A stretch of DNA of 64,000 nt from positions 558,001-622,000 of the forward strand of contig WKKR01000002.1 of assembly GCA_009684525.1 (NCBI GenBank). Direction: 5' to 3'. Positions within the stretch are counted from its first letter, which is position 1. Each line of letters opens with the position of its first letter. The position numbers and the translations under genes were made by a program. Below the pieces are notes generated by a model, which was given only the letters and a program-made list of their open reading frames with translations, was not told the origin of the DNA and searched no databases. Positions 31,927-42,200 of the stretch are shown in pieces. Source of the stretch: Geobacter sp. (GTDB lineage Bacteria > Desulfobacterota > Desulfuromonadia > Geobacterales > DSM-12255).

Positions 31927-33273
31927 CTAGCTCGTCCTTCCTTCTTTCAGTAACTCCCGGGAGATCCCTTTCAGCAGGTCGGCCTGGCGGATCAGCCGCT
32001 CCCCGCTCTGCAGCGCCTTGATCGCCGCGTAGCGGACCACGTTGACGATGGCGCCGCCGGCCAGCTCAAAGTCGTCTGCCAGCTTGTCCAGCTTCACGTC
32101 GTCGGCCAGGGCGCAATTGCAGCGCAGTGCCCCCTCCCAGAGCTTCAGACGCTGCTCGGCATCGGGCATGGGAAAATAGACGACCGATTGGAACCGGCGG
32201 GCAAAGGCTTCGTCGATGTTCGCCTTCAGGTTGGTGGCCAGGATGACCACGCCGGGAAAATCCTCCACCCGCTGCAGCAGGTAGGAGATCTCCTGGTTGG
32301 CGTAGCGGTCGTTGGAGCTTGAGGTCTGGGTCCTTTTCCCGAACAGGGCATCTGCCTCGTCGAAAAAGAGGATCCAGTTCTTGTGCTCTGCCTGATCGAA
32401 GACGCTGGCCAGGTTCTTCTCCGTCTCGCCGATGAACTTGGAGACAACCATGGAGAGGTCGATCCGGTAGACGTCCACCCCGGCCGAAGCGCCGATCAGG
32501 GTGGCAGTCAGCGTCTTGCCCGTGCCCGGCGGGCCGTAGAAGAGGCTGCGGTAACCGGGCTTGATGCTCTTCTGCAACCCCCACTCCTCCATGATGGTCC
32601 GGGCATCGCTCATCCAGGTCTTGATGACCCCGATATCCTCCAAGAGATCCTGGGAGAGCACCAGGTCGTCCCAGCCGAGCCCGGTAGTGATCAGCTTGGC
32701 CGGGAAGTTCATGGTGAAATCCGGCTTATGGCAGACCCCGGTGGTGAGCCGTTGCAGATATTCCCCGGCAATGACCAGGGCGCCGCTGAGAAACGGCTCG
32801 CTGCCCGGATGGTTCTCCAGTCGGACGATCCCCTTCCGGGCAAAGAAATGCTCCGTATCGAACAGCCTGACCAGTTCGAACCGCCTGGCCAGATCGCTGC
32901 CGGCCAGGATGAACGAGGCGGTCTCGCCGGTGGGGAGAAAGCCGCCATGGGCGCTCCCTTTCCAGCCGCCGAACTCGGTGAACCCCCGGTCGAAATTCTT
33001 GTTGCGTATGAAAAAGGTGTCGAGCAGTTGGGGCCGGACATGGGGGACCAGCGCCAGGATCAGCACGATCCGCTCGTCGAAGCCCATGCCCTGCTCACGC
33101 ACCAGACGGGCGTATTCGGAAGGGTCGTTCTGCAGCTCCGGCGGTGCGATGGCGCGGATGTCGCCATCTGTGCCCGGCTGCTCGAAATAGAGCGAGATCC
33201 GCGTCTCCAGCACCCGGTTGAACCAGTCCAGTTCCTTTTCCAGAGCTGCGGCATTTGCCCGGTCGATGGTCAT
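31927..33273 (-). CDS. eCIS AAA+ ATPase
   Basis: 448 aa from the ATG at 33273, which overlaps the tape-measure stop (ATGA). An N-terminal winged-helix/DUF-like half (1-190) is followed by a classical AAA+ module: Walker A GPPGTGKT (247-254), Walker B ILFFDEAD (301-308), sensor NL (TNLKANIDEAF) and Arg finger R359/R360. Afp15-type ATPases of this kind are nearly universal in eCIS clusters and needed for particle assembly, by established knowledge of the family. Full length and intact. Confidence 0.93.
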   Translation of the reverse strand: MTIDRANAAALEKELDWFNRVLETRISLYFEQPGTDGDIRAIAPPELQNDPSEYARLVREQGMGFDERIVLILALVPHVRPQLLDTFFIRNKNFDRGFTEFGGWKGSAHGGFLPTGETASFILAGSDLARRFELVRLFDTEHFFARKGIVRLENHPGSEPFLSGALVIAGEYLQRLTTGVCHKPDFTMNFPAKLITTGLGWDDLVLSQDLLEDIGVIKTWMSDARTIMEEWGLQKSIKPGYRSLFYGPPGTGKTLTATLIGASAGVDVYRIDLSMVVSKFIGETEKNLASVFDQAEHKNWILFFDEADALFGKRTQTSSSNDRYANQEISYLLQRVEDFPGVVILATNLKANIDEAFARRFQSVVYFPMPDAEQRLKLWEGALRCNCALADDVKLDKLADDFELAGGAIVNVVRYAAIKALQSGERLIRQADLLKGISRELLKEGRTS

Positions 33274-35867
33274 AGGCCGTGCCGCCAATCCACATGGACT
33301 GCCTGCGGCATCCATGAATATCTGATGATGGAGAAACTCCAGGGGATCTGATCCAGCAGCAGGTCGTAGGCCCGCGGTTCCACCAGCAGATGCCAGCCGT
33401 CTTCCTTCATCCGGAGTACCCCTTCGCGTTGCAGGAAGGTTTCGCGGAAGCCGTCCGGCGTGGTGGCGCCAAGGGCGTGCCAGTTCTGGATCATCCCGTT
33501 GATCATCCCGTCTGCGATCTCCATTTCGTGCGTGCTCAGGTCGCCTTCCAGGGCCACCGGCGTCTCCGGCGCCACGCCGCAGAGGATCTTGTTCAGCACC
33601 AGGAGCGGCTCTGCGGTCCGGGTCCCCTTGTCGGCCAGATACTGCAGCAGGTGGACCCCGTGCTCGGCGGCGGCAGCGTCGACAAACGCCGGGTGCGCCA
33701 GCAGCCCGAACATGCCGAAGAGCTGTGGCAGATAGGGTGCCGTCAGGACCAGTCCGGCATTGGCGATGTAGATCTCCCCGGAGAGCTCTTCTGGTTCGTT
33801 GTCCGGCCTCCAGGCAAGGGGGGAGGAGACCTTCTCCGCTTCCCCGGTCTCGCTGCCAGGCCCGGTGGCCGGCACTGGGGCGCCGGCCGCCTCCTGAGCA
33901 GCATGCAGCGCCGGTTGCGCCGGTATTGCCGGCTGCTCTGCCGGCATCTCGTCCACCCCGGACTTGTCATTGCTGCCGGGCTGCTGTAGTGGCTGCGCGG
34001 CACTCCTGTCGACGGACGCGCTTTCTACGTCCGTTGACGGCTCCCTCTCTGCCTCTGAGAAGAGCGACGTGCCCATTTCCGTCTCCGTCATCAGCTCCCC
34101 CACCAGCAGGAGCAGTTCGGCATGGAGGGGGGAGTTTGGGCCGATCCCCTCCAAAACTCCGTGCAGCGCCTTCATCAGCGCCAGTGGATCGAGGTTGTCG
34201 TGGGCTGCCATCTGGCGCAAAAGGCTCCCCATGTACGATTTTTTGTTGAAGCTGCTTCCCCGCTCCTCCAACTGGTAGGCGAGGGTGAACTCCCAGAGCC
34301 GCCTGCCGACCTCCTCCGAGCCGTCCCGGATAAAGGCGCCGGCCTTGCGGAACAGTTCACGCCGACCGACTACCTGGGTGACGAAACCGGCTTCGGCCGG
34401 TTCCAGCAGCAGGATCTCCCTGATCATCGCTTCGGGAAAACGTTCGGCGATCCGCCGGCGCACTGTTTCCCTATTCGCCAGCCGGTGCAGTTCCTGCCGC
34501 AACAGATAGGGGTAATCCCTCACCAGGCCCGGCCAGATGGGCGCCAGCTCCTCAAACGTCCCCAGCAGCAGCGCCTCGCGGACCTTTTGCCGCAGGTTGA
34601 CCAGTGCCACCGGCTCTGCTTTTTCCGGAGCTTTCCCCTTGGTGCCCGGCAACGCCACGCCCGACTCCGCGGCGATCTCGTTAAGCAGTTCCAGCAGTTC
34701 GGCCTGCAGCGGTGTCGCAACCATCGACTGCACCAGCATCTGGTGCATCGATACGAGCAGTTCCCTGAAATCGAGGTTGGCGTGGGCTGCCATCTGCCGG
34801 ACCAGGCTCCCCAGGTACGCCTTGCGGTTGAACACGCTCCCCCGCTCAGCAATCAGGTAGCCGAGGGTGAATTCCCAGAGTGGCCGCCTGCTCCTGGCCA
34901 CGTTGTTCCGGCCGGCCCCGAGCGCCCGGCGGAACAGCTCGGGCTTCTCCGTCACCACCTCGATGAAGGCGGATTCCCGGGGTTCCAGCAGGAGCAGTAT
35001 CCCCTTGACCACCGTCTCCGGGAACTGGCCGGCTATCCGCTTGCGCACCGCAGCCAGGCGGCCGTGCGCAAGCAGCTCTTCCAGCAGGGGCCGGGCATAG
35101 TCGCGGCAGAGGCCGGGCCATGCAGCGTTCAGCCAGCCGGTGTCTCCCTGCTGCAGGGCGTCGCCGATACGCCGGCGCAGTGCTGTCGGCAGAGCCGATG
35201 CGCCACTGTCGGCAGCCACGTCCTGCAAGAGCTCTGTCAGAAACTCCTGCCGGGCCGTGCGTCCCGAGATGCCGGCCGGGAAGGAGCCAAGGTCGTGCCG
35301 GGCCGGCCGGATAATCTGCGCCAGCTCGACCAGGACGGCGTCGGAAAACTGGTTGACGATCCTGCACAGCACATCGTCGCGCTGTCCCAGGCCCCGGATC
35401 GCCCGGACAAAGCCGGGGCCGTTCTTGCGCAGCAGCCGCAACAGCATCTCTTCGAGCTTGCGGGCATCGGGCGGCGCGGCGTTCCAGGGGAGATAGCCGC
35501 GCTCCAGGAAGAAGCGGACCTGCCGCCATTCCCAGTCTTCCCTGGCGATCCTTTCCGGGAGCGGGCTGCCGGCAGCGGGTCCGTCGCTGAAGAGGTGCGT
35601 TGTCAGCGCCCCCCGGAGGCGGTCCCGTAGCCGGTCCTTCAGTTCATTCCGAAAAGAATCATACCCTACGGCCCCCAGATCGATCTCTAGGGAATCGAAG
35701 CGGAACACCACCCCCGGCTCCGCATGGGCCGAAAAGACCTCGTCGATCACTGGCAGCAGGTCATCCCTGATGAACGCACCCAGTCCGGCCTGCTCTGCCA
35801 GGGCCTGTTCCTCAGAATCGAAGCGGAAATCGAAGACCGCCTGCTCTATGACGTGCTGGTCTGTCAT
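33270..35867 (-). CDS. contractile injection system tape-measure protein
   Basis: 865 aa. The N-terminus (HVIEQAVFDFRFDSEEQALA ... FRFDSLEIDLG) matches the CIS_TMP family, which sets tube length. The protein contains a duplication with a 194-residue period. LWEFTLGYLIAERGSVFNRK (about 329) and LWEFTLAYQLEERGSSFNKK (about 523) are copies, each with the following GSLVRQMAAHANLD-type block. A Pro/Ala/Glu-rich low-complexity linker at about 610-690 separates a C-terminal domain (VLTAPYLPQLFGMFGLLAHP). It overlaps both neighbours by 4 nt. In AFP/PVC particles this gene corresponds to Afp14-type genes. Confidence 0.88.
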   Translation of the reverse strand: MTDQHVIEQAVFDFRFDSEEQALAEQAGLGAFIRDDLLPVIDEVFSAHAEPGVVFRFDSLEIDLGAVGYDSFRNELKDRLRDRLRGALTTHLFSDGPAAGSPLPERIAREDWEWRQVRFFLERGYLPWNAAPPDARKLEEMLLRLLRKNGPGFVRAIRGLGQRDDVLCRIVNQFSDAVLVELAQIIRPARHDLGSFPAGISGRTARQEFLTELLQDVAADSGASALPTALRRRIGDALQQGDTGWLNAAWPGLCRDYARPLLEELLAHGRLAAVRKRIAGQFPETVVKGILLLLEPRESAFIEVVTEKPELFRRALGAGRNNVARSRRPLWEFTLGYLIAERGSVFNRKAYLGSLVRQMAAHANLDFRELLVSMHQMLVQSMVATPLQAELLELLNEIAAESGVALPGTKGKAPEKAEPVALVNLRQKVREALLLGTFEELAPIWPGLVRDYPYLLRQELHRLANRETVRRRIAERFPEAMIREILLLEPAEAGFVTQVVGRRELFRKAGAFIRDGSEEVGRRLWEFTLAYQLEERGSSFNKKSYMGSLLRQMAAHDNLDPLALMKALHGVLEGIGPNSPLHAELLLLVGELMTETEMGTSLFSEAEREPSTDVESASVDRSAAQPLQQPGSNDKSGVDEMPAEQPAIPAQPALHAAQEAAGAPVPATGPGSETGEAEKVSSPLAWRPDNEPEELSGEIYIANAGLVLTAPYLPQLFGMFGLLAHPAFVDAAAAEHGVHLLQYLADKGTRTAEPLLVLNKILCGVAPETPVALEGDLSTHEMEIADGMINGMIQNWHALGATTPDGFRETFLQREGVLRMKEDGWHLLVEPRAYDLLLDQIPWSFSIIRYSWMPQAVHVDWRHGL

Positions 35868-38317
35868 GATCGATCCCGGTGTTGGCAGAGGAAACCGACA
35901 ACCCTTTCAGAGGCCGCATCCAGCTCTGCCGGGTCCGTGCCTGCCGCGCTCTTTTTCTTCAGCCACTTCCTGAACACCAGCTCGAAACGGAGCATCTCCG
36001 GGAAATCGAGCCAGAGGATATGGAGATAAATATGGGCCGGGACGTTCATCCGGACCAGGTTGTCGGCCATCTCCCGGAAATGCGCGTCGTGGCAGAGGGC
36101 GCTCCAGGCCGGGAAGAGCAGGGTCATGCGGAACCGGTAGAAGCCTTCGTCGACCCGCGTCGTGTCATGTTGTTCCGATGCCAGGGGGCGGAGCAGGATA
36201 TGTTCTACGACATGCATCCCTTCGCTTTCCCGGTTGAGCCTGATGCAGAGGACTCGGAGCGCATTGACCGTTTCGATGGCGGTTTCTTCGTCGGCAAACA
36301 GGCCCAGGTTGCGCCATTCGCCCGACTCTTCGTCCCGGAACAGGACCTGGAACCCGGCTGGCTGGCGTTGTTCGGCCATCCGGAAATTGTCCTGCCTGAC
36401 TCCGCCCCGCAGGAGCGGAGACGGGAACCGCGTGCCGAGATAGGGGATCGTCTGGCGGCAGAAGTCCAGCAGTTGGTCTGCCGATCCGGCAACAGGGGCA
36501 ACGGGGATGCTCCGGTACTCCTTCTCCAGGTTGCCCGGCTCCGACACCGCGGCAAAGGGGGCATCGCTGCCGCTTTTCTCCCCGGCGGCCGGGAAGGAGC
36601 CGAACTCCAGGCCGAGACGGGCAAAGGCCATGGTCAGGCGTTTGTTCCGGACATCGCCAAATCCCAGGAGCAGGCAGACCCGCTTCTGGAATCCGGCCAG
36701 ATTCTCCATGTCGCCCGGACTGGCGGTATAGTCGAATGCCCCGCCCCGGTCCCGGCCGACCTCCGGCAGTGCGCGCAGGTATGCTGCCTTGGCCTTCAGC
36801 AGCTCGGCATCGTTTTCGTGGGGGAGGGCATGGCCGACGAAGCTGCGCAGGGTATTGTGCGGAAACGTCTCGCCATGAAGCGCCAGGAGGTAATCCAGCA
36901 CCCGGTTTTTCCGCTCCGGATACGGATCGAACCGGCGGAGCAGGGCGGTAAGGGCCTGGTCGGGATGCTCCGGGTAGATCCCCTCCAGTGGCGGGTAGCC
37001 CTTGTTTTCAACCGTCTGTGTCGCGTAGCTCCGGCGAACAGCGGGATCGATGGCGAACAGATGGCGCAGGTTCTGGAGGTTGGCGGCGTAGTTGGCCATG
37101 ATCTGATCGAACAGGAGCAGGTATCCCTTCAGTTGCGCTGCCCGCCCCTTGACCTCGGGTTCCGCCGATTCGGGCACGCCGTACTCGTTGATCCCGTAGA
37201 TGGCCGGTAGCAGGTGCTGCACGGAAGAGTACTCCTGAAAATTGCGCCAGGTCCCCTGGGGCCGGGGAAAAACCGACGACAGATCCATCCCGGCGCGGCG
37301 TGACGAGCGATGTAGGTAATCCAGATCGTTAAAACGCGTCCTGAACTCCTGGAACCGGATCGGCACCCCCCTGCCCGAGGAGCTTTCCAGCTGTATGCCG
37401 ATCTCGTCCGCTTTTTCGGGGATGCGGAGGCGGAGCAGCGCCGTGTCGCGCCGGTTGTCAATGGCGTCGAAATAATCCCGCCCCTCTTTGCGCAGCCAAA
37501 GCCGTTTGATGTTGCATACGCCGGCGACCCCTTTGGCGATGGCGAACAGATTGGCAACGAGCACCTCTTCGGCATCGTTGTCCGGAGCCACGGCATGGCC
37601 GGCCTCAAACCCGGCTGCCGGCCCGTCGAGCAGCTCGTCCAGCCCCTTCCCGGATGCCAGGGCGTCGTCCGGATGGTTGAGTCCGGCGTTGCCGGCAATA
37701 TGCCGCGCACATGCGTGGTATACCCCGGCCAGGATCTCTGCCGGTTCGACCCCGCTGCCGATCTCGATCAGGGCGTGTAGTTCGCACTCCTGTTCGGCGA
37801 CCACCGTGATCCCGTCGATGTCCTCGCACAGGTTTCTTGTCTGGCAGAACAGCCGCTTCACCTCCTCCACGATCTCGGTTTCCCGAACCATTGCCTCGGG
37901 GCCGAGGCGGAGGTCGATCCGGCAGAGACCGTCCACGCCTGTTCGGGACGACCTGGTCAGCCAGGCGTTGTCGATCTCCGGGAAGCGGTCGAGGATCAGC
38001 CTGCGATAGTCGGCAAACGTGGTCGGCCGGCAGGGGAGGATATCCTCGGGTGGATGGAGCGCCAGGCTGTCAAGATCAATCCGGCCGTTGTCGGCGGTGA
38101 GAAAATCCGCCACGGGGAAATCGGCCCGGTAGATCAGGTCGGTCAGGGCGTAACAGAGCGCATCCAGGATCGTCACCCCCGGATCGTGGGCGTTGAAATC
38201 GGTCCAGAGCTTTCCCGACATCTCCTGGACGAGCCTCAGCCCTTCGCGTTTCAGGCTTTCGAAGCCGAACTCGTCGTCGCTGCCGCTTTTTCTCTGGATT
38301 CCGAGGCGTTCTGACAC
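35864..38317 (-). CDS. second baseplate protein (Afp12/gp6-wedge type)
   Basis: About 817 aa from the GTG at 38317. I prefer this start because the in-frame ATG at 38422 lies inside the palindromic element and adds residues with no family character. LWTDFNAHDPGVTILDALCYALTDLIYRAD is the conserved N-terminal motif of large eCIS/phage baseplate wedge proteins. Further blocks include LLPAIYGINEYGVP and KGYLLLFDQIMANYAANL. It is probably part of the wedge around the spike. The stop overlaps the tape-measure start (ATGA). The family is recognised by motif and position; the start is uncertain. Confidence 0.8.
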   Translation of the reverse strand: MSERLGIQRKSGSDDEFGFESLKREGLRLVQEMSGKLWTDFNAHDPGVTILDALCYALTDLIYRADFPVADFLTADNGRIDLDSLALHPPEDILPCRPTTFADYRRLILDRFPEIDNAWLTRSSRTGVDGLCRIDLRLGPEAMVRETEIVEEVKRLFCQTRNLCEDIDGITVVAEQECELHALIEIGSGVEPAEILAGVYHACARHIAGNAGLNHPDDALASGKGLDELLDGPAAGFEAGHAVAPDNDAEEVLVANLFAIAKGVAGVCNIKRLWLRKEGRDYFDAIDNRRDTALLRLRIPEKADEIGIQLESSSGRGVPIRFQEFRTRFNDLDYLHRSSRRAGMDLSSVFPRPQGTWRNFQEYSSVQHLLPAIYGINEYGVPESAEPEVKGRAAQLKGYLLLFDQIMANYAANLQNLRHLFAIDPAVRRSYATQTVENKGYPPLEGIYPEHPDQALTALLRRFDPYPERKNRVLDYLLALHGETFPHNTLRSFVGHALPHENDAELLKAKAAYLRALPEVGRDRGGAFDYTASPGDMENLAGFQKRVCLLLGFGDVRNKRLTMAFARLGLEFGSFPAAGEKSGSDAPFAAVSEPGNLEKEYRSIPVAPVAGSADQLLDFCRQTIPYLGTRFPSPLLRGGVRQDNFRMAEQRQPAGFQVLFRDEESGEWRNLGLFADEETAIETVNALRVLCIRLNRESEGMHVVEHILLRPLASEQHDTTRVDEGFYRFRMTLLFPAWSALCHDAHFREMADNLVRMNVPAHIYLHILWLDFPEMLRFELVFRKWLKKKSAAGTDPAELDAASERVVGFLCQHRDRS

Positions 38318-38340
38318 AATGACACCCGCTAGATTGTCTA

Positions 38341-38473
38341 ACAACTCAGGTTGTTCAAAAACGGTCAGATCGTCGTACCCGCAGAAAGCCCCGCGGAGGC
38401 GTGGCAGCGCCACGCCGCACAAGGCGGCTTTCGAGGACGGCGGCGAGATGGCCGTTTTTCAGCAACCTGCTAA
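38341..38473. repeat. large imperfect palindromic element, copy A
   Basis: Outer arms caggttgttcaaaaacgg (38347-38364) and ccgtttttcagcaacctg (38452-38469) pair at 16 of 18 positions. Nested arms cagaaagcc / ggctttcg flank a core at 38393-38424. The core forms ggcgtggc agc gccacgcc. The same 32-nt core occurs at 43969-44000 with two differences that preserve one base pair. The element fills the whole gap between the fibre-like gene and the second baseplate gene, and its end supplies the TAG stop at 38470. Confidence 0.8.
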
Positions 38474-39249
38474 TCTTCCCATGAGCCGCGCATCTCTTCG
38501 TCAAACCAGAGTCTGGTGAGGTAATACCTGATACGGATCCCTTCGCCGTAATCGGTGTTGGTCCTGAGCTGGAGATAGTAATGCTGGCCATCCTGATACC
38601 AGCGCAGTTTCAGCTTGTCCCCGAGCGAATAGTAGTAGGACTGGCTGTAGCGAATCCGTTTTTTCAGGTTGAACAGGTTGAAGAGAAAACCCCGCGGGTT
38701 GAAGACGTTCACGGCAATGGCGTGCATCAGCGCATATTTGCCGCTCTTTTTCTTGCCGACCCCGGCCATCACTTCAAAGGCGTGACAGCCGTTGAGCGGA
38801 TCGGTGATGGAATGCCATTTGCCATCGGCCGGCACTGCCGGCTCCCTGGTGGGGTTGACGCCGATCCGGCCTTCCGCCCTGATCACCCCTTTGACGTCCA
38901 GATCCCATTCCGGGGAGTCGGTGTTGACTCCGACCCGACCGTCCGGGGCGAGCGCCAATGATGGCGGCCTGTCTGCGTCGCCGCTCCGGTCGCGGAACAG
39001 GAGGGAGTCGACGCCTCTGCCATGCCCCATGGACCAGGTCGGCCGATCGGGATCGCTCCCCTTGAAAAAGCTGACCACGGTTTCGTGATCGCCGTGGGAG
39101 ACGATCTCCAGGCCGTTCTCATGGGTCTTGGAGAAGCCTTCGTCGACCATGTTCAGCGTTGAATCGATCAGGTCGCTAAACTGCTCCTCGGAAGGCAATG
39201 ACCCTTTTTTGAAAAAGTTTTTCAGGGTGTCTCGGTTTCGTTTTGCCAT
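38470..39249 (-). CDS. fibre-like eCIS protein
   Basis: 259 aa, no signal peptide. The N-terminus LKNFFKKGSLPSEEQFSDLI DSTLN resembles the start of tail-fibre proteins in other eCIS loci. The middle carries LALAPDGRVGVNTDSPEWDLDVKG-type beta segments like those of trimeric phage fibres and spikes. A compact aromatic-rich C-terminal domain (YSQSYYYSLGDKLKLRWYQD) could bind a receptor. It starts 5 nt after the baseplate-J stop. It is short for a fibre (Afp13 types are usually longer), so it could instead be a fibre tip or adaptor. Confidence 0.62.
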   Translation of the reverse strand: MAKRNRDTLKNFFKKGSLPSEEQFSDLIDSTLNMVDEGFSKTHENGLEIVSHGDHETVVSFFKGSDPDRPTWSMGHGRGVDSLLFRDRSGDADRPPSLALAPDGRVGVNTDSPEWDLDVKGVIRAEGRIGVNPTREPAVPADGKWHSITDPLNGCHAFEVMAGVGKKKSGKYALMHAIAVNVFNPRGFLFNLFNLKKRIRYSQSYYYSLGDKLKLRWYQDGQHYYLQLRTNTDYGEGIRIRYYLTRLWFDEEMRGSWED

Positions 39250-39254
39250 GGCTC

Positions 39255-42200
39255 TCAGGTACCTATGATGAAGGTTTGTCCGACACGAAGTTTGTCTATG
39301 CCGATGGCCTCGGCGTCGATGGACCGGACCGAGGAAACGGTCTCGACGGCATGTTCGTCGACCGGTATCGCCAGGCTCCAGGGGTGGTGCGGGCAGATAA
39401 CGTCCATGGTCTCCCCGGCGCCCTCCGTTTCCCCGGCGACGAGGCGGGCCGTATCGCCCAGGGTGTAGTCGCCGCTATGCTCCCCGGTGATGTGCAGCAT
39501 GGAGAATTTCGTCACGAATTCCACATACTCCAACTGCCGCAGGTACGATTCGATGTCCGTCTGCCGGATGCACCAGCCGAAACGGGCCTTGTAGCCGGTT
39601 TCTTGCCAGGGTGAGATGTAGTCGACAATGGCCTGGTTCAGCTGGCCCAGGTAGTAGCCGCGCTGGGTCTCGGCCTGTTTGGTCAATACGACGCTGCAAC
39701 GGACCATGATCCGCTCGTAGACCGGGTTCCTGACCTCCACGGCGACGTAGGGGGAAGTGTGCCCGCGCACGAAGTCGTGAATGCGGTCCAGTTCGGCTGC
39801 GCTCAGCATCGGATCGAAGCCGGGCCGGTCATTCTCCTTCTGCTGCGGCACCACCACCAGCAGCACGCTCCCCGGCCGGGGACGGTCGCTGTCGCTCTGC
39901 ATGGCGGCAAAGCATTTGACCTTGAACACCTCTGGAAAGCGCTCCAGTACCAGCCGCTCGTAATCCCAGGGCATGGTTGCCCGGTTCTTGTGTCTGAGCC
40001 GCTCACTGATCCTGGTCTTCATCCGCGTCAGATGCTCCTCCCCGTGGCCGCCGAACGACGCCAGGGGCTGACGGATCGCGGTGATGCCCGGAAGGGTCCG
40101 TTTCGGCTCCCTGATCGTGCCGGCGGGGATCATCCGGGTCACTGCCCCCTCTCCGGCAGAACCGATCCTGCGGGAGACCTTCACGGCCTGCGACTGCACC
40201 GACCAGAGGCTGCAGAAGGAATCGATATCCGCATCGACCGCCACCCTGAGCCAATAGAGCCCGCCAGGCATGACGCTGTGTTCCGTGTCGATGCTGTCCG
40301 GGATATCCAGGGTCACGATCCCCGTTGCCAGGAATCCGTTCGTCGTATCGGACAGGATGCGGGCTTCGCCGAGCCGCTGCCAGCGATTTGCCGCCAGATA
40401 AAACCAGGCGATCCCGGGATGGCCGCCAGTGGTCGATCTGCGGGAATCATCCCGCAGGTGGAAAAAAAGGGTCGCCACCCCGCCCGGCCTGCCGGCGGTA
40501 AAGCCGATGAAGAGGTTGCCGTCGTGATGGTATCGGGGGAGCAGGCGGTGGAACCTGCGGTCGCCGTGGGCGCGGATCGTCTCGATGCCGAAGGGGTGGA
40601 GGTAAAACGGCTTGTCGACGTAGTCGTCCGTATCCGCCAGAGAGGATATACCCGCCTTGATAACGGCGCGGGCCGTATAATCGACGGATATCCGGTTGAT
40701 CAGGGGTGTATAGGGCGCATTGGGGGGCGGAAGCTGCTGTTTGGGTTTCTTCCGGGCGTTTGCCGACAGGGTGGCGGTCAGCAGCGCCGGGTATTCCTTG
40801 TGTCCGAAGGCGGTGTCCGGTCCGGTCAGGGCCAGCTTGAAGAAGCCGCTACGTATCCGGAGGTCGAAACGGTACGCATCCTCAGGCAGGGAGGGCTCCA
40901 GCGGTTTGCAATAGCTGAGCGACGTGACGGTCAGTCTCCTGTCCGGGGCAATGGCATCGCTTGTGGCAACCCTGTCGAACAGCAGGGTTGTGTTCCCCGG
41001 TGCGCCTGCGCCGGGAAACCAGTTGCCGTCGCGCAGCACCGAAAGCTCGGCCGTGAAGCTGTCGTTCGTATACCCCAGGCCGTACTCGCGGTAGTGCTCG
41101 CTAAACCCCTCCCTGGCCTTGGGCAGATCGCCCCATTCGATGGCGAACGTCAGTTCCGTCAGCGGTTTCAACGCTGCCTCGTAGGCGCCGACGACCAGGT
41201 AGGAGTTCCCGCCCGGCAAGGGGCCGAACGGCTGGAACGGCTTGGTCGGGTCCAACTGGCCGTGGTTGTTGTAGGCGAGAAGCTGACCGGCCCCTTTCAC
41301 CGACACCTCCACCACGAATTCCTTGATAGCGATCTCGTCGAACAGGGAAAGGGGTGAGAAATGGGCCTGCGGGTTGATCCTGAAGCGGGCAACCGGCAGC
41401 CGGGTGGCAAATCCGGCGCCGTGGAGGTCGGGCGCATAGGGGACGATCGGCGCGACCTCCGGTCCCAGGGTAAAGGTAAAGCTCAGCCCGTTCCGGGTAT
41501 TGTGCATTTCGGCAGGAATCCGCTTGACCGTTACCCCGGCAACCGGAAGCCACCCCTTTTCGCCGGTCAGATCCAGGGCAAAGATCCTGGGGAGCAGCGT
41601 AAAAAAGAGATCCTGCCGATCCTGTTGCAACAGCTCGGCCAGCAATTCGTACGAGCCGGGAGCGACCGTCTTCTCGGCCTTCCCGAGGATCGCCGCTTTG
41701 TCGCTGTCGCTCAACAGCTCGCTCTCTGCCAGGAGATAGCTGCTGAACAGCTTGCCGAAGGCGGTGAAAAAGGCCTCTTCCGTGCTGATGGTGCAGAGTT
41801 CGGCAACCGCCCGGGTGATGGCCTGCCGGGAAGTCGACTGCCTGGTAAAGACAAGGGTGATGTCGACGTCGCGCACCCCTTCCCGGAGCAGGAGAACCGG
41901 CGTGGCCAGGGCGAAGCCGAGCCGGGCGCTCTCTCCCGGAGGCTGACCGGCATCCGTGCCGGCAGCGCCGAACAGCGGCCAGGCAGTACTGCCGGGCTCT
42001 CCTCCGGTACCGGCCACCGGTATCTCGTGGGCATGGACCCTGGTGACGTAGCCGAGTTCGCGTTCGGGGGAGATGGAGCGGTCCCGCCGGAAATAGAGCG
42101 TGCGCAGCGCCTGCACCCGCAGATCGGTCACCAGGAGGTTGTTGTCCGCCCGAAAGAGGATCTCCTGGCCGGCATCGTCCCGGCCAGCCGGGAATTCGGT

